Positions 26,396-36,854 of a DNA stretch of 64,000 bases are shown here, one piece after another. The notes beneath the pieces were generated by a model. The model saw only the letters and a list, made by a program, of their open reading frames with translations, did not search any database and was not told where the DNA came from. The stretch is from NCBI RefSeq assembly GCF_003951095.1, contig NZ_QXGL01000001.1, positions 620,001 through 684,000 on the forward strand. The letters are read 5' to 3'. A program made the translations under genes and the position numbers. Source of the DNA: Bifidobacterium goeldii (GTDB taxonomy: Bacteria; Actinomycetota; Actinomycetes; Actinomycetales; Bifidobacteriaceae). Every line of letters starts with the position of its first letter. Positions within the stretch are counted from its first letter, which is position 1.

Positions 26396-27778
26396 ATGAG
26401 CAACACAACCGCCGCAAAGACGCCGTGGGTAGAGAGCCCAGACGGCTACCTTGACCGCACACCGGTCCTCCAGTTCGCAATGACCTCAGTGCTGTTCGCC
26501 TTCTGGGCGATCGCCTCCAGCTTGAACGACGTGCTGATCACTCAGTTCAAAGCCGTCTTCGAGCTGAGCGACATGCAGACCGCGTTCGTGCAGAGCGCTT
26601 TCTACGCTGGCTACTTCATCATCGCTATCCCAGCCTCCCTGTTCATTAAGAAGACCAGCTACAAGGTCGGTATCATGACCGGTCTCGCGTTCTTCGCGCT
26701 CGGCTGCTTCATCTTCTTCCCAGCCTCCCGACTGGTCACCTATGAGGTCTTCCTGTTCGCTATCTTCGTCGAAGCGATCGGTCTGAGCTTCCTCGAGACC
26801 TCCGCCGACACGTATGCGACGCTGCTTGGTCCGAAGCGTTTGAGCACGCTGCGCCTGAATGTCGCGCAGACGATGAACGCGCTCGGCCTGCTCACCGGTA
26901 TCCTGCTGGGCAAGTACCTCGTGTTCCAGGATTCTAACCTGCACACCGAGATGGAGAAGCTGCGCGCCACCGATCCGGCCAAGGCTCTCGAATATGGTTC
27001 CGACCAGCTCAGCCGCACGCTGCAGCCGTACATGGTCGTTATGGCGATCATGCTCCTGTTCATCGTGTTGTTCGCGATTGTCAAGTTCCCGAAGTGCCGC
27101 CCGCAGACCAAGGAAGGCGATGTTGCCAAGGCTAAGCTTGGCGAGACGCTGAGCTACCTGGGCCACAACGGTCGCTTCTGGCAGGGCATCGCCGTACAGT
27201 TCATCTACATCGGCGCGCAGACCGGCATCTGGTCGTTCACTATCCGACTGGCTCTGAACATCTCCGAGCAGGCTGGCGCTCCGATCTCCGACCGCGACGC
27301 GGCAAACTACATGATCATCAGCTACATTATCTTCTTCGCCGGCCGTATCTCCGCCAGCTACCTGCTGTCGAAGTTCCGTGAGACGCGCGTGCTTGCTGCG
27401 TACATGATCATCGGCTTCCTGGTGTTGCTCGGCACCGCGTTCATCCCCGGTATGGCTGCTGTTTGGCTCGCCGTGCTCGTGTCGCTGTTCCTGGGACCGG
27501 GCTGGCCGACGATCTACTCGCGTACGCTCAAGACCGTCGAGGATCGCCGCCACACCGAGACCGCCGGCGCCATTATCGTAATGGCTCTGGTTGGCGGCGC
27601 TATCCTGCCAATGGCTCAGGGCGCACTCTCTGATGCGACCTCGATGCAGTTCTCCTTCATTCTGCCGGCTATTGAGCTGCTGATTGTCGGCCTGTACTTC
27701 ATCACCGAATTCAAGCGTGACAAGTACACTCCGGCCCAGCTCAAGGCTATGACTGAAGAGGGCAAGATCGAGAACTGA
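26396..27778 (+). CDS. FHS-type sugar permease of the major facilitator superfamily (FucP-like)
   Basis: This 460-residue inner-membrane protein has about twelve hydrophobic segments and resembles the fucose/glucose-galactose permease branch of the MFS, which imports sugars with protons. Typical stretches are WAIASSLNDVLITQFKAVFEL, FVQSAFYAGYFIIAIPAS, SFLETSADTYATLLGP and FFAGRISASYLLSKF. AAGGGGAA precedes the ATG. With the upstream ROK regulator, kinase and VOC protein it forms a compact hexose-use locus; fructose is the likeliest sugar because the kinase resembles fructokinases, though fucose or another hexose is possible. A bidirectional terminator ends the unit. Confidence 0.87.
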   Translation: MSNTTAAKTPWVESPDGYLDRTPVLQFAMTSVLFAFWAIASSLNDVLITQFKAVFELSDMQTAFVQSAFYAGYFIIAIPASLFIKKTSYKVGIMTGLAFFALGCFIFFPASRLVTYEVFLFAIFVEAIGLSFLETSADTYATLLGPKRLSTLRLNVAQTMNALGLLTGILLGKYLVFQDSNLHTEMEKLRATDPAKALEYGSDQLSRTLQPYMVVMAIMLLFIVLFAIVKFPKCRPQTKEGDVAKAKLGETLSYLGHNGRFWQGIAVQFIYIGAQTGIWSFTIRLALNISEQAGAPISDRDAANYMIISYIIFFAGRISASYLLSKFRETRVLAAYMIIGFLVLLGTAFIPGMAAVWLAVLVSLFLGPGWPTIYSRTLKTVEDRRHTETAGAIIVMALVGGAILPMAQGALSDATSMQFSFILPAIELLIVGLYFITEFKRDKYTPAQLKAMTEEGKIEN

Positions 27779-27804
27779 CTTGCTTGTCAGTCGTAATCTG
27801 CAAT

Positions 27805-27854
27805 AACAATAGCCGCTTCTCCCCTGCCCGAGCAGGAAAGAAGCGGCTATTGTT
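27805..27854. terminator. Bidirectional terminator between permease and tmRNA genes
   Basis: AACAATAGCCGCTTCT and AGAAGCGGCTATTGTT form a 16-bp perfect stem around an 18-base loop that contains a small CTGCCCGAGCAG hairpin. T-rich sequence follows on both strands, so it serves the permease and ssrA transcripts. Confidence 0.9.
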
Positions 27855-27882
27855 TTCGCGTTTGCGTAATCTCACGCGTTCG

Positions 27883-28277
27883 TGGAGTCGCGGGGAATTG
27901 AACCCCGGTCCGATGACCGTACCCTCAGTCTTCTACGTGCGTAGTTCACTGGCCAAGATGGCAGTTTTTCTGCCCCCGCCTATGTCGTGAACAACGGGCG
28001 GCGAGCATATTCGCAGTTAAAGTCCCTGAATCACCCTGCAACGCAGTGACTCAAGCAAGTCTTTTAAACGACGCTCAGCATCCCCCCAAAGACGAGAGGG
28101 AGTGAACGGAGCGGCTGCTCACTGGTTAATCCTGGCGCGAAGCTCAGGCAGCGAGAGCGAACTCAGTGCGGTTAGATTTAGCACTTATTCTTTTGCCGGG
28201 GGCATCCACGAGCGGACCCGGCGTTCTCGGCACGCTTCCCTGCGACGAACAGGTCACCGTCGAAACCGATCGACCCC
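27883..28277 (-). ncRNA. ssrA: Transfer-messenger RNA
   Basis: The 5' end reads GGGGTCGATCGGTTTCGACG, the classic tmRNA start. The 3' end contains the T arm GGGGTTCAATTCCCC and then CGACTCC-A, which pairs over seven positions with GGGGTCG, including one G-U. The genomic sequence after the discriminator A is CGA, so CCA is not encoded and must be added. The tag frame begins with the resume codon GCT and encodes AKSNRTEFALAA before TGA. The RNA, with SmpB, rescues ribosomes stalled on broken messages and marks the product for proteolysis. Confidence 0.96.
28144..28182 (-). other. tmRNA tag reading frame
   Basis: GCT AAA TCT AAC CGC ACT is followed by GAG TTC GCT CTC GCT GCC TGA, which encodes AKSNRTEFALAA. 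The ALAA end is the usual degradation signal, and the tag is of the bifidobacterial type. Confidence 0.93.
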
Positions 28278-28319
28278 AATCTTGAATTATCAAGCTCCGG
28301 CCCAAAAACCGGACATCTC

Positions 28320-28347
28320 ATTGTATCCCAATATCGTCAGCGCGCAA
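28320..28347 (-). promoter_or_regulatory. Sigma-70-type promoter of ssrA
   Basis: On the minus strand TTGCGC (28347-28342) and TACAAT (28325-28320) are separated by 16 bases and lie about 43 bases upstream of the mature tmRNA 5' end. This leaves a short 5' leader to be removed by RNase P. Confidence 0.65.
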
Positions 28348-28434
28348 GCCCCGCGTGGCTATGCCGCCAGCGAACGAGCGATCGCACGCCTGCTACTGCC
28401 GCGTGCGCCAAGCATGCACGCTGTGCGCACGTCA

Positions 28435-29874
28435 TCATTTGATAATCGGACGGCTGGGAGCAGAAACATCAACTTGATGCTTATCGCCGATCTTGGTGGG
28501 ATCGTTGATGAGCTTATCGACAATCGCAGCTTTCAACTTCAAATCTGAGGAGTCACCCCACACTACCGTATAGGTGCCGCTCATCTGCGTAGTGATGGAA
28601 TCCTGCGTTTTAGCCGTTACTTTCGTAATAGTCTGCCGCATCGTATCCGGCAGGCCACCAAGTACTTTCAACGCTTCCTTGACTGCACGATTATTCAGCC
28701 CACGGTTAACATCGCTGACTTCAATAACCGGAATGCCCTCGGTAGAAGCATCGCCAACAGCGTTCAGCACACGTGCTTTACGGTCTACCGCAACCATTGA
28801 GCCATCGGAGCTTTTCAGCATTGCCGCCGGCTGCTGTGCTTTCACCGCAACCGACAGCGAGCGCGGATAGTGTTTGACAACGGTTGCTTGAGTCACGCCA
28901 GGAATTGACTGCAGTTGTGTACTGACATCGTCAGTAGACACCAATAGCAGTGATTTTCCAGCTTGTTTGCCAGCAATGTTGAGAACGTCGCGTTCGCTCA
29001 CCCACTCATTGCCGCCTGTAACACTAATTTGCGACGTCTCAAGCCGGAATACTGTAGAGAAGAACAATAGCCATACGAGCGCGCAGACGGCAGCGATAGC
29101 AGCGACGATGGCCGTAACACGCAGTGCGATAACGCGCACGCTCGCCTTGCGTTTCTCACGCAAACGCGCATCAAAATCAAGGACTTTTGGCCGTGTGGCA
29201 ACCCCGAGCACGCCAACGTTTTCGTTGAGTGTTTTCGAAACAACATCGTCGCTATGCAAACGCCGTGCGTCAACAAATCCACCTTCGCTGGATCGCTCAA
29301 CAGTGCCAGAATTCACTGTGCGTGAGCCGGTTTGCGGCCGTGCAGGCGAGGCGGAACGTGCACTTGTGCGAGAGCTAGTGCTGCGCCCGAAACGTCGGCT
29401 TACTGCAGCCTGCGTTTGCCGTGTACGCGTGCGACTGCGCGACGACGAACGTGAGGTGCGTGGTATAGAACCGGTACGAGGCGAGCTTGTGCGCGCAGAT
29501 CCTGTACGCGAAGTACCCGTTGCAGAGGCGGCAGATTCGCGTTCAGCTTGCGAACGTGTGTCTGTGCGCGCAGACTCAGTGTTGCGCACTGTACGCGCAC
29601 TCGTGCGTGTTGAGCGCACTGGTCTTGACACGCGCGGTTTGCGCCCTACGCGCGGCATAGTACCGGATTGCGTGTGACTGTCGGTGTCAACGCGACGAGC
29701 AGCAGTATTGCCGCTGCCAGCAGTGCTACTGGAATCTGCGGAACGTGTGTTTCCGGCTCCAGCGTTTCCAGTCACCGTGCGGCCAGATGAAGTCACACTG
29801 CGACCAGTACCGGCCCCGTGAGCGCGTGAAGCAGCGGACCCCGCAGCGCCAGATCGAATAACCCTGCCTGCCAT
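28435..29874 (-). CDS. ftsQ: Cell division protein FtsQ (DivIB) with long disordered N-terminus
   Basis: FtsQ is a bitopic divisome protein that links early and late division proteins. Here it has 479 residues, well above the usual 250-330. Residues 1-195 are almost wholly Arg, Ser, Thr, Gly and Ala and should be disordered and highly basic in the cytoplasm. A membrane segment lies at about 247-272 (VRVIALRVTAIVAAIAAVCA...). The POTRA domain follows (LETSQISVTGGNEWVSERDVLNIAG), then the FtsQ beta domain with IPGVTQATVVKHYPRSLSV. Its ATG overlaps the murC stop (TAATG). It is the last gene of the division cluster, directly before ssrA. Confidence 0.9.
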   Translation of the reverse strand: MAGRVIRSGAAGSAASRAHGAGTGRSVTSSGRTVTGNAGAGNTRSADSSSTAGSGNTAARRVDTDSHTQSGTMPRVGRKPRVSRPVRSTRTSARTVRNTESARTDTRSQAERESAASATGTSRTGSARTSSPRTGSIPRTSRSSSRSRTRTRQTQAAVSRRFGRSTSSRTSARSASPARPQTGSRTVNSGTVERSSEGGFVDARRLHSDDVVSKTLNENVGVLGVATRPKVLDFDARLREKRKASVRVIALRVTAIVAAIAAVCALVWLLFFSTVFRLETSQISVTGGNEWVSERDVLNIAGKQAGKSLLLVSTDDVSTQLQSIPGVTQATVVKHYPRSLSVAVKAQQPAAMLKSSDGSMVAVDRKARVLNAVGDASTEGIPVIEVSDVNRGLNNRAVKEALKVLGGLPDTMRQTITKVTAKTQDSITTQMSGTYTVVWGDSSDLKLKAAIVDKLINDPTKIGDKHQVDVSAPSRPIIK

Positions 29875-31439
29875 TAGCGCTCACCGGCGCTGTAACGCGC
29901 GTCGAGGGCGTGCAGAATCACCTGAGTCATCGTCGTAATATCACCGGCACCAACCGTAAGAATGACATCACCTGGGTTGGCGCGCATCGCAAGCATTTGC
30001 GCAGCAGTATGCATGTCATCAACTGCGCTAATCCACGATGCTGGATCGTGCGCAATATCTGCCGCTGCATCAGCGATAGTACGCGCTGAAATCTCAGGGA
30101 AATCCTCTTGCTTTTCACGCGCGGGGAAAATGCCGGTGACAATCACATCGTCGGCAAGGCTTAATGCTTGTGCGAATTCGTGAGCGAAGAACTTCGTGCG
30201 CGAGAACAGGTGCGGCTGGAAGAGTACGCGAAGTACTGCCTGCGGGTAGCGGCGGCGTGCAGCATGCAAGAGCGCGTCGATTTCCGTAGGATGATGCGCA
30301 TAATCATCCACGACCGTCACATCGCCAACGCTGCCACATACTTGGAAGCGTCGTGCCGCACCCAAGAATGACGATGCAGCTTCAGCAGCCTTGTGCGGGT
30401 CAAGTCCTAGCAGCATTGCGGCCGTAATCGCCGCCGTAGCATTGCGCGCATTATGAATACCAGGAATTGCTAGGCGAACCGGCAGATTCAACGGCTGTGC
30501 GGCACCAATAAGTGCAGCTGGCACGCACATGGTGAATTGTTCAACACCACTATCAGCTTGTTCGCTTTCGGAAGTGATTGTCACGAGCGTGGCACCGTTG
30601 GTGTCACCGAACTGTTCAGCAGTCTGTGTCGTCGTGATAATAGTGTGCGCGCTGATTTGCGGGTCGAGTGCGCGCAATACTGCTCGTGCGCCTTCATCGT
30701 CGCCAGACATGATGACATAGTTTTTCGCGTGTCCTGCGTGTTCTACGAACGCTGCGCAATAGTGTTCTTCGGTACCGTAATGGTCAAGATGATCGGCTTC
30801 AGCGTTGGTGATGATGGCAATATCGGGATGATATTTTTCGAAGCTGCCATCAGACTCGTCCGCTTCTGCAACCAGTACTTGACCTTCGCCAGCATGGCCA
30901 CCGTCCAGCGTGCCACCACCGGGCGCTTGAATAGAGCCGCCAATAGCGTAGCTTGGATCAGCGAGCGCTCCTTCGCCAGCGTGCACGAGAATATGTGCGA
31001 GTAGTGAGCTCGTTGTGGTTTTGCCATGTGCGCCAGCCACGGTAACCGCACGGCGATCGTTCATCAGCAGGGCAAGAATATCGCTTCGATGCACGATAGC
31101 TTTACCAGCTTCGTGAGCTGCAACGATTTCAGGATTGTCCGGCTTGATAGCGCTGGAATACACTACGGTTTGCGCGTCAGCGACGTTTTGTGCGCGCTGA
31201 CCAAATTCAACAGTGATGCCTAGTGCTTGCAGTCGCTCCGTTTTAGAGCTGGCCTCGCGGTCAGAACCGTCAACAACAACGCCACGCTCGTGCAGCATTT
31301 CAGCAAGCACGCTCATGCCGGCGCCGCCGATGCCGATGAAATGGGTTCGCCCTAAATCAGCAACCGTAGCGTGCGCGTCAAATGCGGCACGAGTCGGATC
31401 AAGGATGGCGGTTTCGGCATTGGTAAGGGTTTCAGACAC
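29874..31439 (-). CDS. murC: UDP-N-acetylmuramate-L-alanine ligase MurC
   Basis: MurC adds L-alanine to UDP-MurNAc using ATP. The 521-residue protein shows FIGIGGAGMSVLAEML at the N-terminus, the P-loop VAGAHGKTTTSSLLA, NAEADHLDHYGTEE and DDYAHHPTEI in the C-terminal domain, all typical of MurC. It starts with GTG at 31439, preceded by AAGGAG. It is coupled to ftsQ by a TAATG overlap. The 113-base gap before it holds the end of the murG unit. Confidence 0.95.
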   Translation of the reverse strand: MSETLTNAETAILDPTRAAFDAHATVADLGRTHFIGIGGAGMSVLAEMLHERGVVVDGSDREASSKTERLQALGITVEFGQRAQNVADAQTVVYSSAIKPDNPEIVAAHEAGKAIVHRSDILALLMNDRRAVTVAGAHGKTTTSSLLAHILVHAGEGALADPSYAIGGSIQAPGGGTLDGGHAGEGQVLVAEADESDGSFEKYHPDIAIITNAEADHLDHYGTEEHYCAAFVEHAGHAKNYVIMSGDDEGARAVLRALDPQISAHTIITTTQTAEQFGDTNGATLVTITSESEQADSGVEQFTMCVPAALIGAAQPLNLPVRLAIPGIHNARNATAAITAAMLLGLDPHKAAEAASSFLGAARRFQVCGSVGDVTVVDDYAHHPTEIDALLHAARRRYPQAVLRVLFQPHLFSRTKFFAHEFAQALSLADDVIVTGIFPAREKQEDFPEISARTIADAAADIAHDPASWISAVDDMHTAAQMLAMRANPGDVILTVGAGDITTMTQVILHALDARYSAGER

Positions 31440-31552
31440 GGCAAATTCTCCTTGGGATATTCAGCTCATCCCATTATGAGCGAGGCGCCCCCCAAGGGGC
31501 ACGCTTCGCATGAATGTTGTACGGCACGTATAGAGGTTGTTGTGCGCGAATA

Positions 31553-32725
31553 CTAACGAATCAGTCCAAGTACACGACGAGCCATCACGTCTGCTGCATC
31601 GCGAATACCATACTGCCAAGCGCACTGCCCCATGTTGGTAAGCGCATCTTCATCCGCTAGCAGTGCAGGAATGTGCGAGCTTACCCACACGTCAGTGAAT
31701 TCACGGTCGGCGATCATTACGCCACCGCCAGCGTCTACTACTGGTTGCGCGTTGAATCGCTGCTCACCGTTACCGATCGGCAGCGGCACATAAACGGCAG
31801 GCAAGCCCAGCGCGGCGAGTTCGGAGACCGATCCGGCACCAGAACGGCAAATCACCAGATCCGCACAAGCGAACGCTTCATCAATACGCTCAAGATATTG
31901 CGCCACATGATAGTCGCCTTGGCCAGCTGAATCGGGGCCAATACCAGTGAGCACTTCTTTGCCAGCGGATGCGCTTACTAGTGCGCGTACTTCGTCGATT
32001 TTGCCCTTGCCGGTCAAATGGACGATTTGCGCATGGCGCAGGAGGGTTGCAGCACTAGAAGCTACTGCACGGTTGAGGCTGACTGCACCCAGGGAGCCGC
32101 CGGTAACCAGGATCATTGGGCGCGTGGGGTCGAGACCGAGTGCTGCAGCACCTTGTGCGCGTGCAGCTGCACGATCGGTCGTAAAACGATGAGCGAGATC
32201 ACTGATTGCTGGACGCAATGGTAATCCAACGCGCTCAACCGTCGCTGTTTTACCAGGTTTCAGCCCTGTGTTCTCATATACAGTGCCGATAAACGCAGCG
32301 TGCCGAGCGCCAAGCTTGTTGGCCATGCCAGCACGCGCATTTTGCTCATGAATGGCAACCGGAATACCCATTTTGTGCGCTGTAGCATACGCAGGCGCGG
32401 ACGCGTATCCGCCAAATCCCACAACAACATCGGCTTGGCGGCGGGTCAGAATGTCACGGACTTTGCGTGTTTCGCGAATCCATTTCGCGGGGAATTGCAG
32501 CATGTACAGGTTTGGTCGGCGTGGGAATGGCACCTTGTCAATCACGTCGAGTTCGAAACCGGCTTGCGGTACCAGGTCGCGTTCGAGGCCGACTGCAGTG
32601 CCGATAACGCTGACATGCGCATCGGGGTCAATACGACGGATAGCGTTGCCGACAGCGAGCAATGGATTGACGTGACCTGCGGTTCCACCGCCGGCCAAAA
32701 CAATGTGGGCTGATGATGCACTCAT
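31553..32725 (-). CDS. murG: Undecaprenyldiphospho-muramoylpentapeptide GlcNAc transferase MurG
   Basis: MurG transfers GlcNAc from UDP-GlcNAc to lipid I, making lipid II on the inner membrane face. The 390-residue GT-B enzyme starts [19 protein letters not shown], and has [40 protein letters not shown] and [25 protein letters not shown]. All of these are conserved family motifs. No strong ribosome binding site is obvious before the ATG. Confidence 0.96.
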   Translation of the reverse strand: MSASSAHIVLAGGGTAGHVNPLLAVGNAIRRIDPDAHVSVIGTAVGLERDLVPQAGFELDVIDKVPFPRRPNLYMLQFPAKWIRETRKVRDILTRRQADVVVGFGGYASAPAYATAHKMGIPVAIHEQNARAGMANKLGARHAAFIGTVYENTGLKPGKTATVERVGLPLRPAISDLAHRFTTDRAAARAQGAAALGLDPTRPMILVTGGSLGAVSLNRAVASSAATLLRHAQIVHLTGKGKIDEVRALVSASAGKEVLTGIGPDSAGQGDYHVAQYLERIDEAFACADLVICRSGAGSVSELAALGLPAVYVPLPIGNGEQRFNAQPVVDAGGGVMIADREFTDVWVSSHIPALLADEDALTNMGQCAWQYGIRDAADVMARRVLGLIR

Positions 32726-32847
32726 AGTCTACGAGCTTAGCGCGTGCGGCGACGAATAGCATTGATGACAAGCCGTCATGCACGACACGCGCACGAGATC
32801 ATGCGCTCGAAGTACATGGCATGTGCGCGTGCAGTGCGTGATGGCAC

Positions 32848-34197
32848 TTATGCCTTAGACGAGTCGGCTTTAATCTGCGGTTGCGATCGCATCAGGCTTG
32901 CTGCCACTCCGGCTGCAGCAAGACACATAATCAATGATGAGCCGCCTGCGGATACGAATGGCATAGGAACGCCCATAACGGGGAACACGCCAACAACAAC
33001 GCCAATATTGACCAGCGCTTGGCCAACAATCCATACCGTAATACACAGCAAGCTGATCGACACGTATCGGTCTTTCGTTTGCAACGCAACACTAATCATG
33101 CACCAGCCGAGTACTACGAACAGTACGATCACAATAGCGGCGCCAACAAACCCTGTTTCTTCGCCAATAATGGCGAAAATAAAATCGTTATGCGCCTCAG
33201 GCAGATAATTCCATTTTTCGCGTGAATTACCAATGCCTACGCCGAGTAATCCTCCGGATGCTAACGCATACCGCGCGTGCATTGACTGGTAGCACACGCC
33301 TTGTATGGCATCGCCAGTGCAGTCCTGATACGCTGCCAGCACGCGGTTGAGACGGTTTGGGCTTGTAACGACTAGCGCGCCAACACCAACAACACCCAGC
33401 AAGGCTAGTCCGGCTAAGTATTTGACAGGGAAACCGCCGAGAAGGAACGCCACGAAGCCAATAAACAGGACGATCATGCCGGTTCCCAAATCCTTGCCCA
33501 TCATGACCAGTCCAAGGCAGAGCACATATAGCGCTGAGGGTACTGCGTATGCTTTAAGTCCTTCGCGTGTATAGAGTTTCTTCGCATTATGCAGTGCGGA
33601 AGGCAACCAAATACACAGTGCAAGTTTGGTAACCTCAGCCGGCTGCATAGTAAATACGCCAGGTTTACCAATCCAACCAGCGTTACCATTAACTTCCACA
33701 CCGAGTGGCGTAAAGGTAAGCATCTGCAGAAAAATGGCGAATACCAGTGCACCAAATCCCAGTCGCTTATACACCACAGCTGGCATGCACATGAGCAGAA
33801 CGCCGACAATCATGCCGAGCACACAGTACATGCCTTGGCTAATCGCCTGCTTAAACGGGGATGCGCCCGCAGCTACCATCGACACCGTGGAGCTGGAGAA
33901 CACCATAATCACACCAAAGCAGGTGAGCACTACCACGGCAGCACGGAATCCGTGATAACACCACAGCGGATTGAGCAAACTGCGGATGCCAGTGTACCGG
34001 CTGAGCACATCAATATCATCGTCCATCGTCGACGTGCGAACTGTACGCTTCGCGTCCCCGCGCGCAAACGTGCTGCTCGCAGTGCTGGCAGCGTCTTGCG
34101 TGCGCGAGGAGCGTGTGGATCGTGGAGTTCGCGACTGTGATGATGACGACTGTGACGATGATGCCGCCGTTCGACGCGGCTTACCCACGCCGACCAT
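32848..34197 (-). CDS. ftsW: Lipid II polymerase FtsW (SEDS family) with Ser/Thr-rich N-terminus
   Basis: FtsW is the septal glycan polymerase that pairs with FtsI. The protein has about ten membrane segments and conserved SEDS stretches such as [29 protein letters not shown], and [18 protein letters not shown]. Residues 1 to about 75 (numbered from 34197) are Ser/Thr/Arg-rich and likely disordered, an unusual extension. The start is uncertain: ATG 34197 overlaps the murD end by 17 bases, and ATG 34251 would overlap by 71 bases. The shorter start is given. Confidence 0.9.
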   Translation of the reverse strand: MVGVGKPRRTAASSSQSSSSQSRTPRSTRSSRTQDAASTASSTFARGDAKRTVRTSTMDDDIDVLSRYTGIRSLLNPLWCYHGFRAAVVVLTCFGVIMVFSSSTVSMVAAGASPFKQAISQGMYCVLGMIVGVLLMCMPAVVYKRLGFGALVFAIFLQMLTFTPLGVEVNGNAGWIGKPGVFTMQPAEVTKLALCIWLPSALHNAKKLYTREGLKAYAVPSALYVLCLGLVMMGKDLGTGMIVLFIGFVAFLLGGFPVKYLAGLALLGVVGVGALVVTSPNRLNRVLAAYQDCTGDAIQGVCYQSMHARYALASGGLLGVGIGNSREKWNYLPEAHNDFIFAIIGEETGFVGAAIVIVLFVVLGWCMISVALQTKDRYVSISLLCITVWIVGQALVNIGVVVGVFPVMGVPMPFVSAGGSSLIMCLAAAGVAASLMRSQPQIKADSSKA

Positions 34198-35614
34198 GCT
34201 GCTCAACCCACCGCTCAGATTCAGTGGCAAATCGGTTACCGCGGTCAGCATAGGAGACGAATTGGTCCATGGAAGCGCAAGCCGGCGCCATCAATACCAC
34301 ATCACCAGCCGTCGCATACGCTCCAGCCGCATCAACTGCGCGGGCCATAACAGTCTCATTGTCAGCTGGATCAATGATGGTAGTAGGAATATCCGGCGCG
34401 CTCGTCGCAAAAGCGTCGATCATCGGCTGCTGATCCTTGCCAATAATGACTGCAGCCTTGATCGTATGTGCTTGATCAGCAACCAGCTGTTCGAAACGAC
34501 TGCCCTTCGCTAATCCGCCAGCAATCCACACCACGCTCTTAGGCGCAAAGCTGCTCAGCGAGGCGCGTGCAGCATGCGCGTTTGTTGCCTTGGAATCATC
34601 GACGAAGCGAATCGTACCGCCATCAACATGAGCGGTAGCAACCGTTTGAATACGATGACCGCCGGGAGCAAAAGCGCGCAATGCTTCGAGCGCACGATTC
34701 ACATCGGCACCAAGACCAAGTGCTAAAGCGAGCGCAGTAAGCGCGTCAGCCAGCAGATGCGGGTAGATTGTGCCGTCCGGCTCGCACAAGTGCGGGAATT
34801 CACGCACAGCAGCCACACGATGAGGCTCTCCCAGCTTGCCACCAGCAATGCCGCTCAAATCCACAATCCAACCATCTTCGACACCAATTTGGCCACTCTT
34901 CGGAACTCCGAGCGTAAATCCAATACGACGGCAGCTAGGAGCGGTTTGTGCGGCCTGAGCTAAAGCGGTCACGCGCTGATCGTCGGCATTGTAGACGAGC
35001 GCACGCTGTACGCCGTGGAACACTTTCGACTTGTCGGCAGCATAGTTTTCGATACCGTCATGCCAGTCAAGGTGATCATCAGCGATATTGGTAATTGCTG
35101 CGCAATCCAATGCTAGTGAATACGTGAAATGCAGCTGGAAAGAGCTTAATTCCACGCACAGGGCATCGTTGGCTGGGTCAATCGCAGCATGCGAGACAGC
35201 CTTGCCAATATTGCCTACAGCTGGCGCAGTCAATCCGCACGCGGTTAGCATTGCGGAAGTCATCTCCGTGGTGGAGGTCTTACCATTCGTACCGGTAATA
35301 CCCACCCATGGCGCAGGCTTACCAGTGCGCTCGTTGTTGGCGCGCAGTAGCCATGCGAGTTCAACTTCGCTCATCACAGGAATACCGCGGCGCTGTGCTT
35401 CAAGAATGAACGGCGTACGCGGATTGAATACCGGCGACGTCATGACGAGATCAACGCTATCCCAGTCAATATCGTCGAAGGAATGCAGATCAGCTTCCGG
35501 CTTGCGCTCATCGACGCCAATTACGTGCGCGGCGCGTGTCCGCAGCACGTCAACCATGCTTCGGCCGGAAATACCAAGGCCTGCTACTACAACCGTTTTA
35601 TCGCTCAGATCCAT
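34181..35614 (-). CDS. murD: UDP-N-acetylmuramoylalanine-D-glutamate ligase MurD
   Basis: MurD adds D-glutamate to UDP-MurNAc-L-Ala. The 477-residue protein has the N-terminal [16 protein letters not shown]ossmann loop, the ATP loop [25 protein letters not shown] and [13 protein letters not shown] in the C-terminal domain, which are MurD features. AAAGGGGAG precedes the ATG. Its end overlaps ftsW. Confidence 0.96.
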   Translation of the reverse strand: MDLSDKTVVVAGLGISGRSMVDVLRTRAAHVIGVDERKPEADLHSFDDIDWDSVDLVMTSPVFNPRTPFILEAQRRGIPVMSEVELAWLLRANNERTGKPAPWVGITGTNGKTSTTEMTSAMLTACGLTAPAVGNIGKAVSHAAIDPANDALCVELSSFQLHFTYSLALDCAAITNIADDHLDWHDGIENYAADKSKVFHGVQRALVYNADDQRVTALAQAAQTAPSCRRIGFTLGVPKSGQIGVEDGWIVDLSGIAGGKLGEPHRVAAVREFPHLCEPDGTIYPHLLADALTALALALGLGADVNRALEALRAFAPGGHRIQTVATAHVDGGTIRFVDDSKATNAHAARASLSSFAPKSVVWIAGGLAKGSRFEQLVADQAHTIKAAVIIGKDQQPMIDAFATSAPDIPTTIIDPADNETVMARAVDAAGAYATAGDVVLMAPACASMDQFVSYADRGNRFATESERWVEQHGRRG

Positions 35615-35695
35615 CGTTCCACTCCCCTTTCGTGGGTTTGCTGCCCGCTGTGAACGTTTCGGAATACTTGAAGTTGCTGTTATGTGTTATTGAAT

Positions 35696-36802
35696 TCAGT
35701 TGAATAGCAGACCGGAATGCACTACCCAATCGCCGTAGAACAGTGTCAATCCAGTGATGACGAACAAGAATTCAACCATCCAGAAACGCACCACGACTTT
35801 GCCTTCACTCCATCCGAGCAGCTCAAAATGATGGTGGATTGGCGCCATTTTGAACACGCGACGGCGAGTGAGCTTAAATGAAGTGACCTGGATGACATCG
35901 CTCATCGCTTCGATAACGTACAGGCCGCCAATGATGACAGCCAAAAACTCCGTGTGCGTTGCAATCGACAATGCGCAGAACAGACCGCCAAGCGCTAGGG
36001 AGCCGGTGTCTCCCATGAACACTGTTGCTGGGTTCGAGTTGTACCACAGGAAGCCGAAGCATGCGATGGCCGCGCATACGGCAATAATCGTCAAATCAAG
36101 CGGGTCAGATACTGCATACGAGTAGCCTTCATGCGTGCCGCCTTTAATGTGGTAGCTTTCCCAGAAGGCGATAATGCCGTAGCCTGCAAAGGCGATCATC
36201 GATGAGCCTGCAGCCAGACCGTCAAGACCATCGGTTAGGTTTACTGCATTCGTCCACGCGGTCATCAGGAAGTTCACCCATACCACGAAGAGGATGACAG
36301 CAATCACACTGCCTGCAAACGTAAAGGTGATAAACGGCTTTTCGATAAAGCTAATACCCGGTTGTGCACTGGGGAAACCGGATTTGGTAGGAATAAGCAG
36401 TGCGAGCACCGCGTAAATCGTACCGAAAATAAACTGGCCAATAAACTTAGCTTTCACTGACAAGCCAAGGTTTTGCTTCTTGCGCACTTTCGCAAAATCG
36501 TCAATAAAGCCCAACAGACCCATAGACAGCATGGCAAACAACACCAGCAGTGCCGAGGGAGAAGGCACTTGGCCGAGCCTGAAGAAACGGTACAGTGCGG
36601 AGGCGAGCCAGCCCAAGATGATAGCGAACACGATCGCTAAACCACCCATTGTTGGCGTGCCACGTTTAATCTGATGCGACTTCGGACCGTCCTGTCGAAT
36701 GTACTGGCCGTAGTGCAGCTTATGCACGGTGCGGATCAGCAACGGCGTACCGGTCAGCGTAACGACCAGCGACACCACAATTCCAATGATGAGCGAAATC
36801 AA
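35696..36802 (-). CDS. mraY: Phospho-MurNAc-pentapeptide transferase MraY
   Basis: MraY moves phospho-MurNAc-pentapeptide to undecaprenyl phosphate, making lipid I. The protein is polytopic and has the family motifs GPKSHQIKRGTPTMGG, FIDDFAKV with the catalytic Asp pair, NLTDGLDGLAAG, and FMGDTGSLALGG. The open frame reaches 36907, overlapping murF, but the best start is TTG at 36802: GGAG lies seven bases before it. That gives 368 residues, the normal length, beginning MISLIIGIVV like other actinobacterial MraY proteins, and leaves a 52-base gap after murF. Confidence 0.93.
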   Translation of the reverse strand: MISLIIGIVVSLVVTLTGTPLLIRTVHKLHYGQYIRQDGPKSHQIKRGTPTMGGLAIVFAIILGWLASALYRFFRLGQVPSPSALLVLFAMLSMGLLGFIDDFAKVRKKQNLGLSVKAKFIGQFIFGTIYAVLALLIPTKSGFPSAQPGISFIEKPFITFTFAGSVIAVILFVVWVNFLMTAWTNAVNLTDGLDGLAAGSSMIAFAGYGIIAFWESYHIKGGTHEGYSYAVSDPLDLTIIAVCAAIACFGFLWYNSNPATVFMGDTGSLALGGLFCALSIATHTEFLAVIIGGLYVIEAMSDVIQVTSFKLTRRRVFKMAPIHHHFELLGWSEGKVVVRFWMVEFLFVITGLTLFYGDWVVHSGLLFN

Positions 36803-36854
36803 CTCAGCACTCCACTTCCTACTCGTCCCGTATTCATTGGCGCGAATTATGCCA

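Noticed and set aside
26486..27553. A 355-residue Glu/Gln/Asp-rich frame opposite the sugar permease
   Set aside because: It mirrors the codon pattern of a membrane protein gene and has no ribosome binding site or family features.
27883..27925. A tRNA-like 3' end with T arm
   Set aside because: It is the tRNA-like half of tmRNA; no anticodon arm is present and the matching 5' end lies about 390 bases away.
28102..28548. A 148-residue plus-strand frame over ssrA
   Set aside because: The region is fully explained by the tmRNA gene and its promoter on the minus strand.
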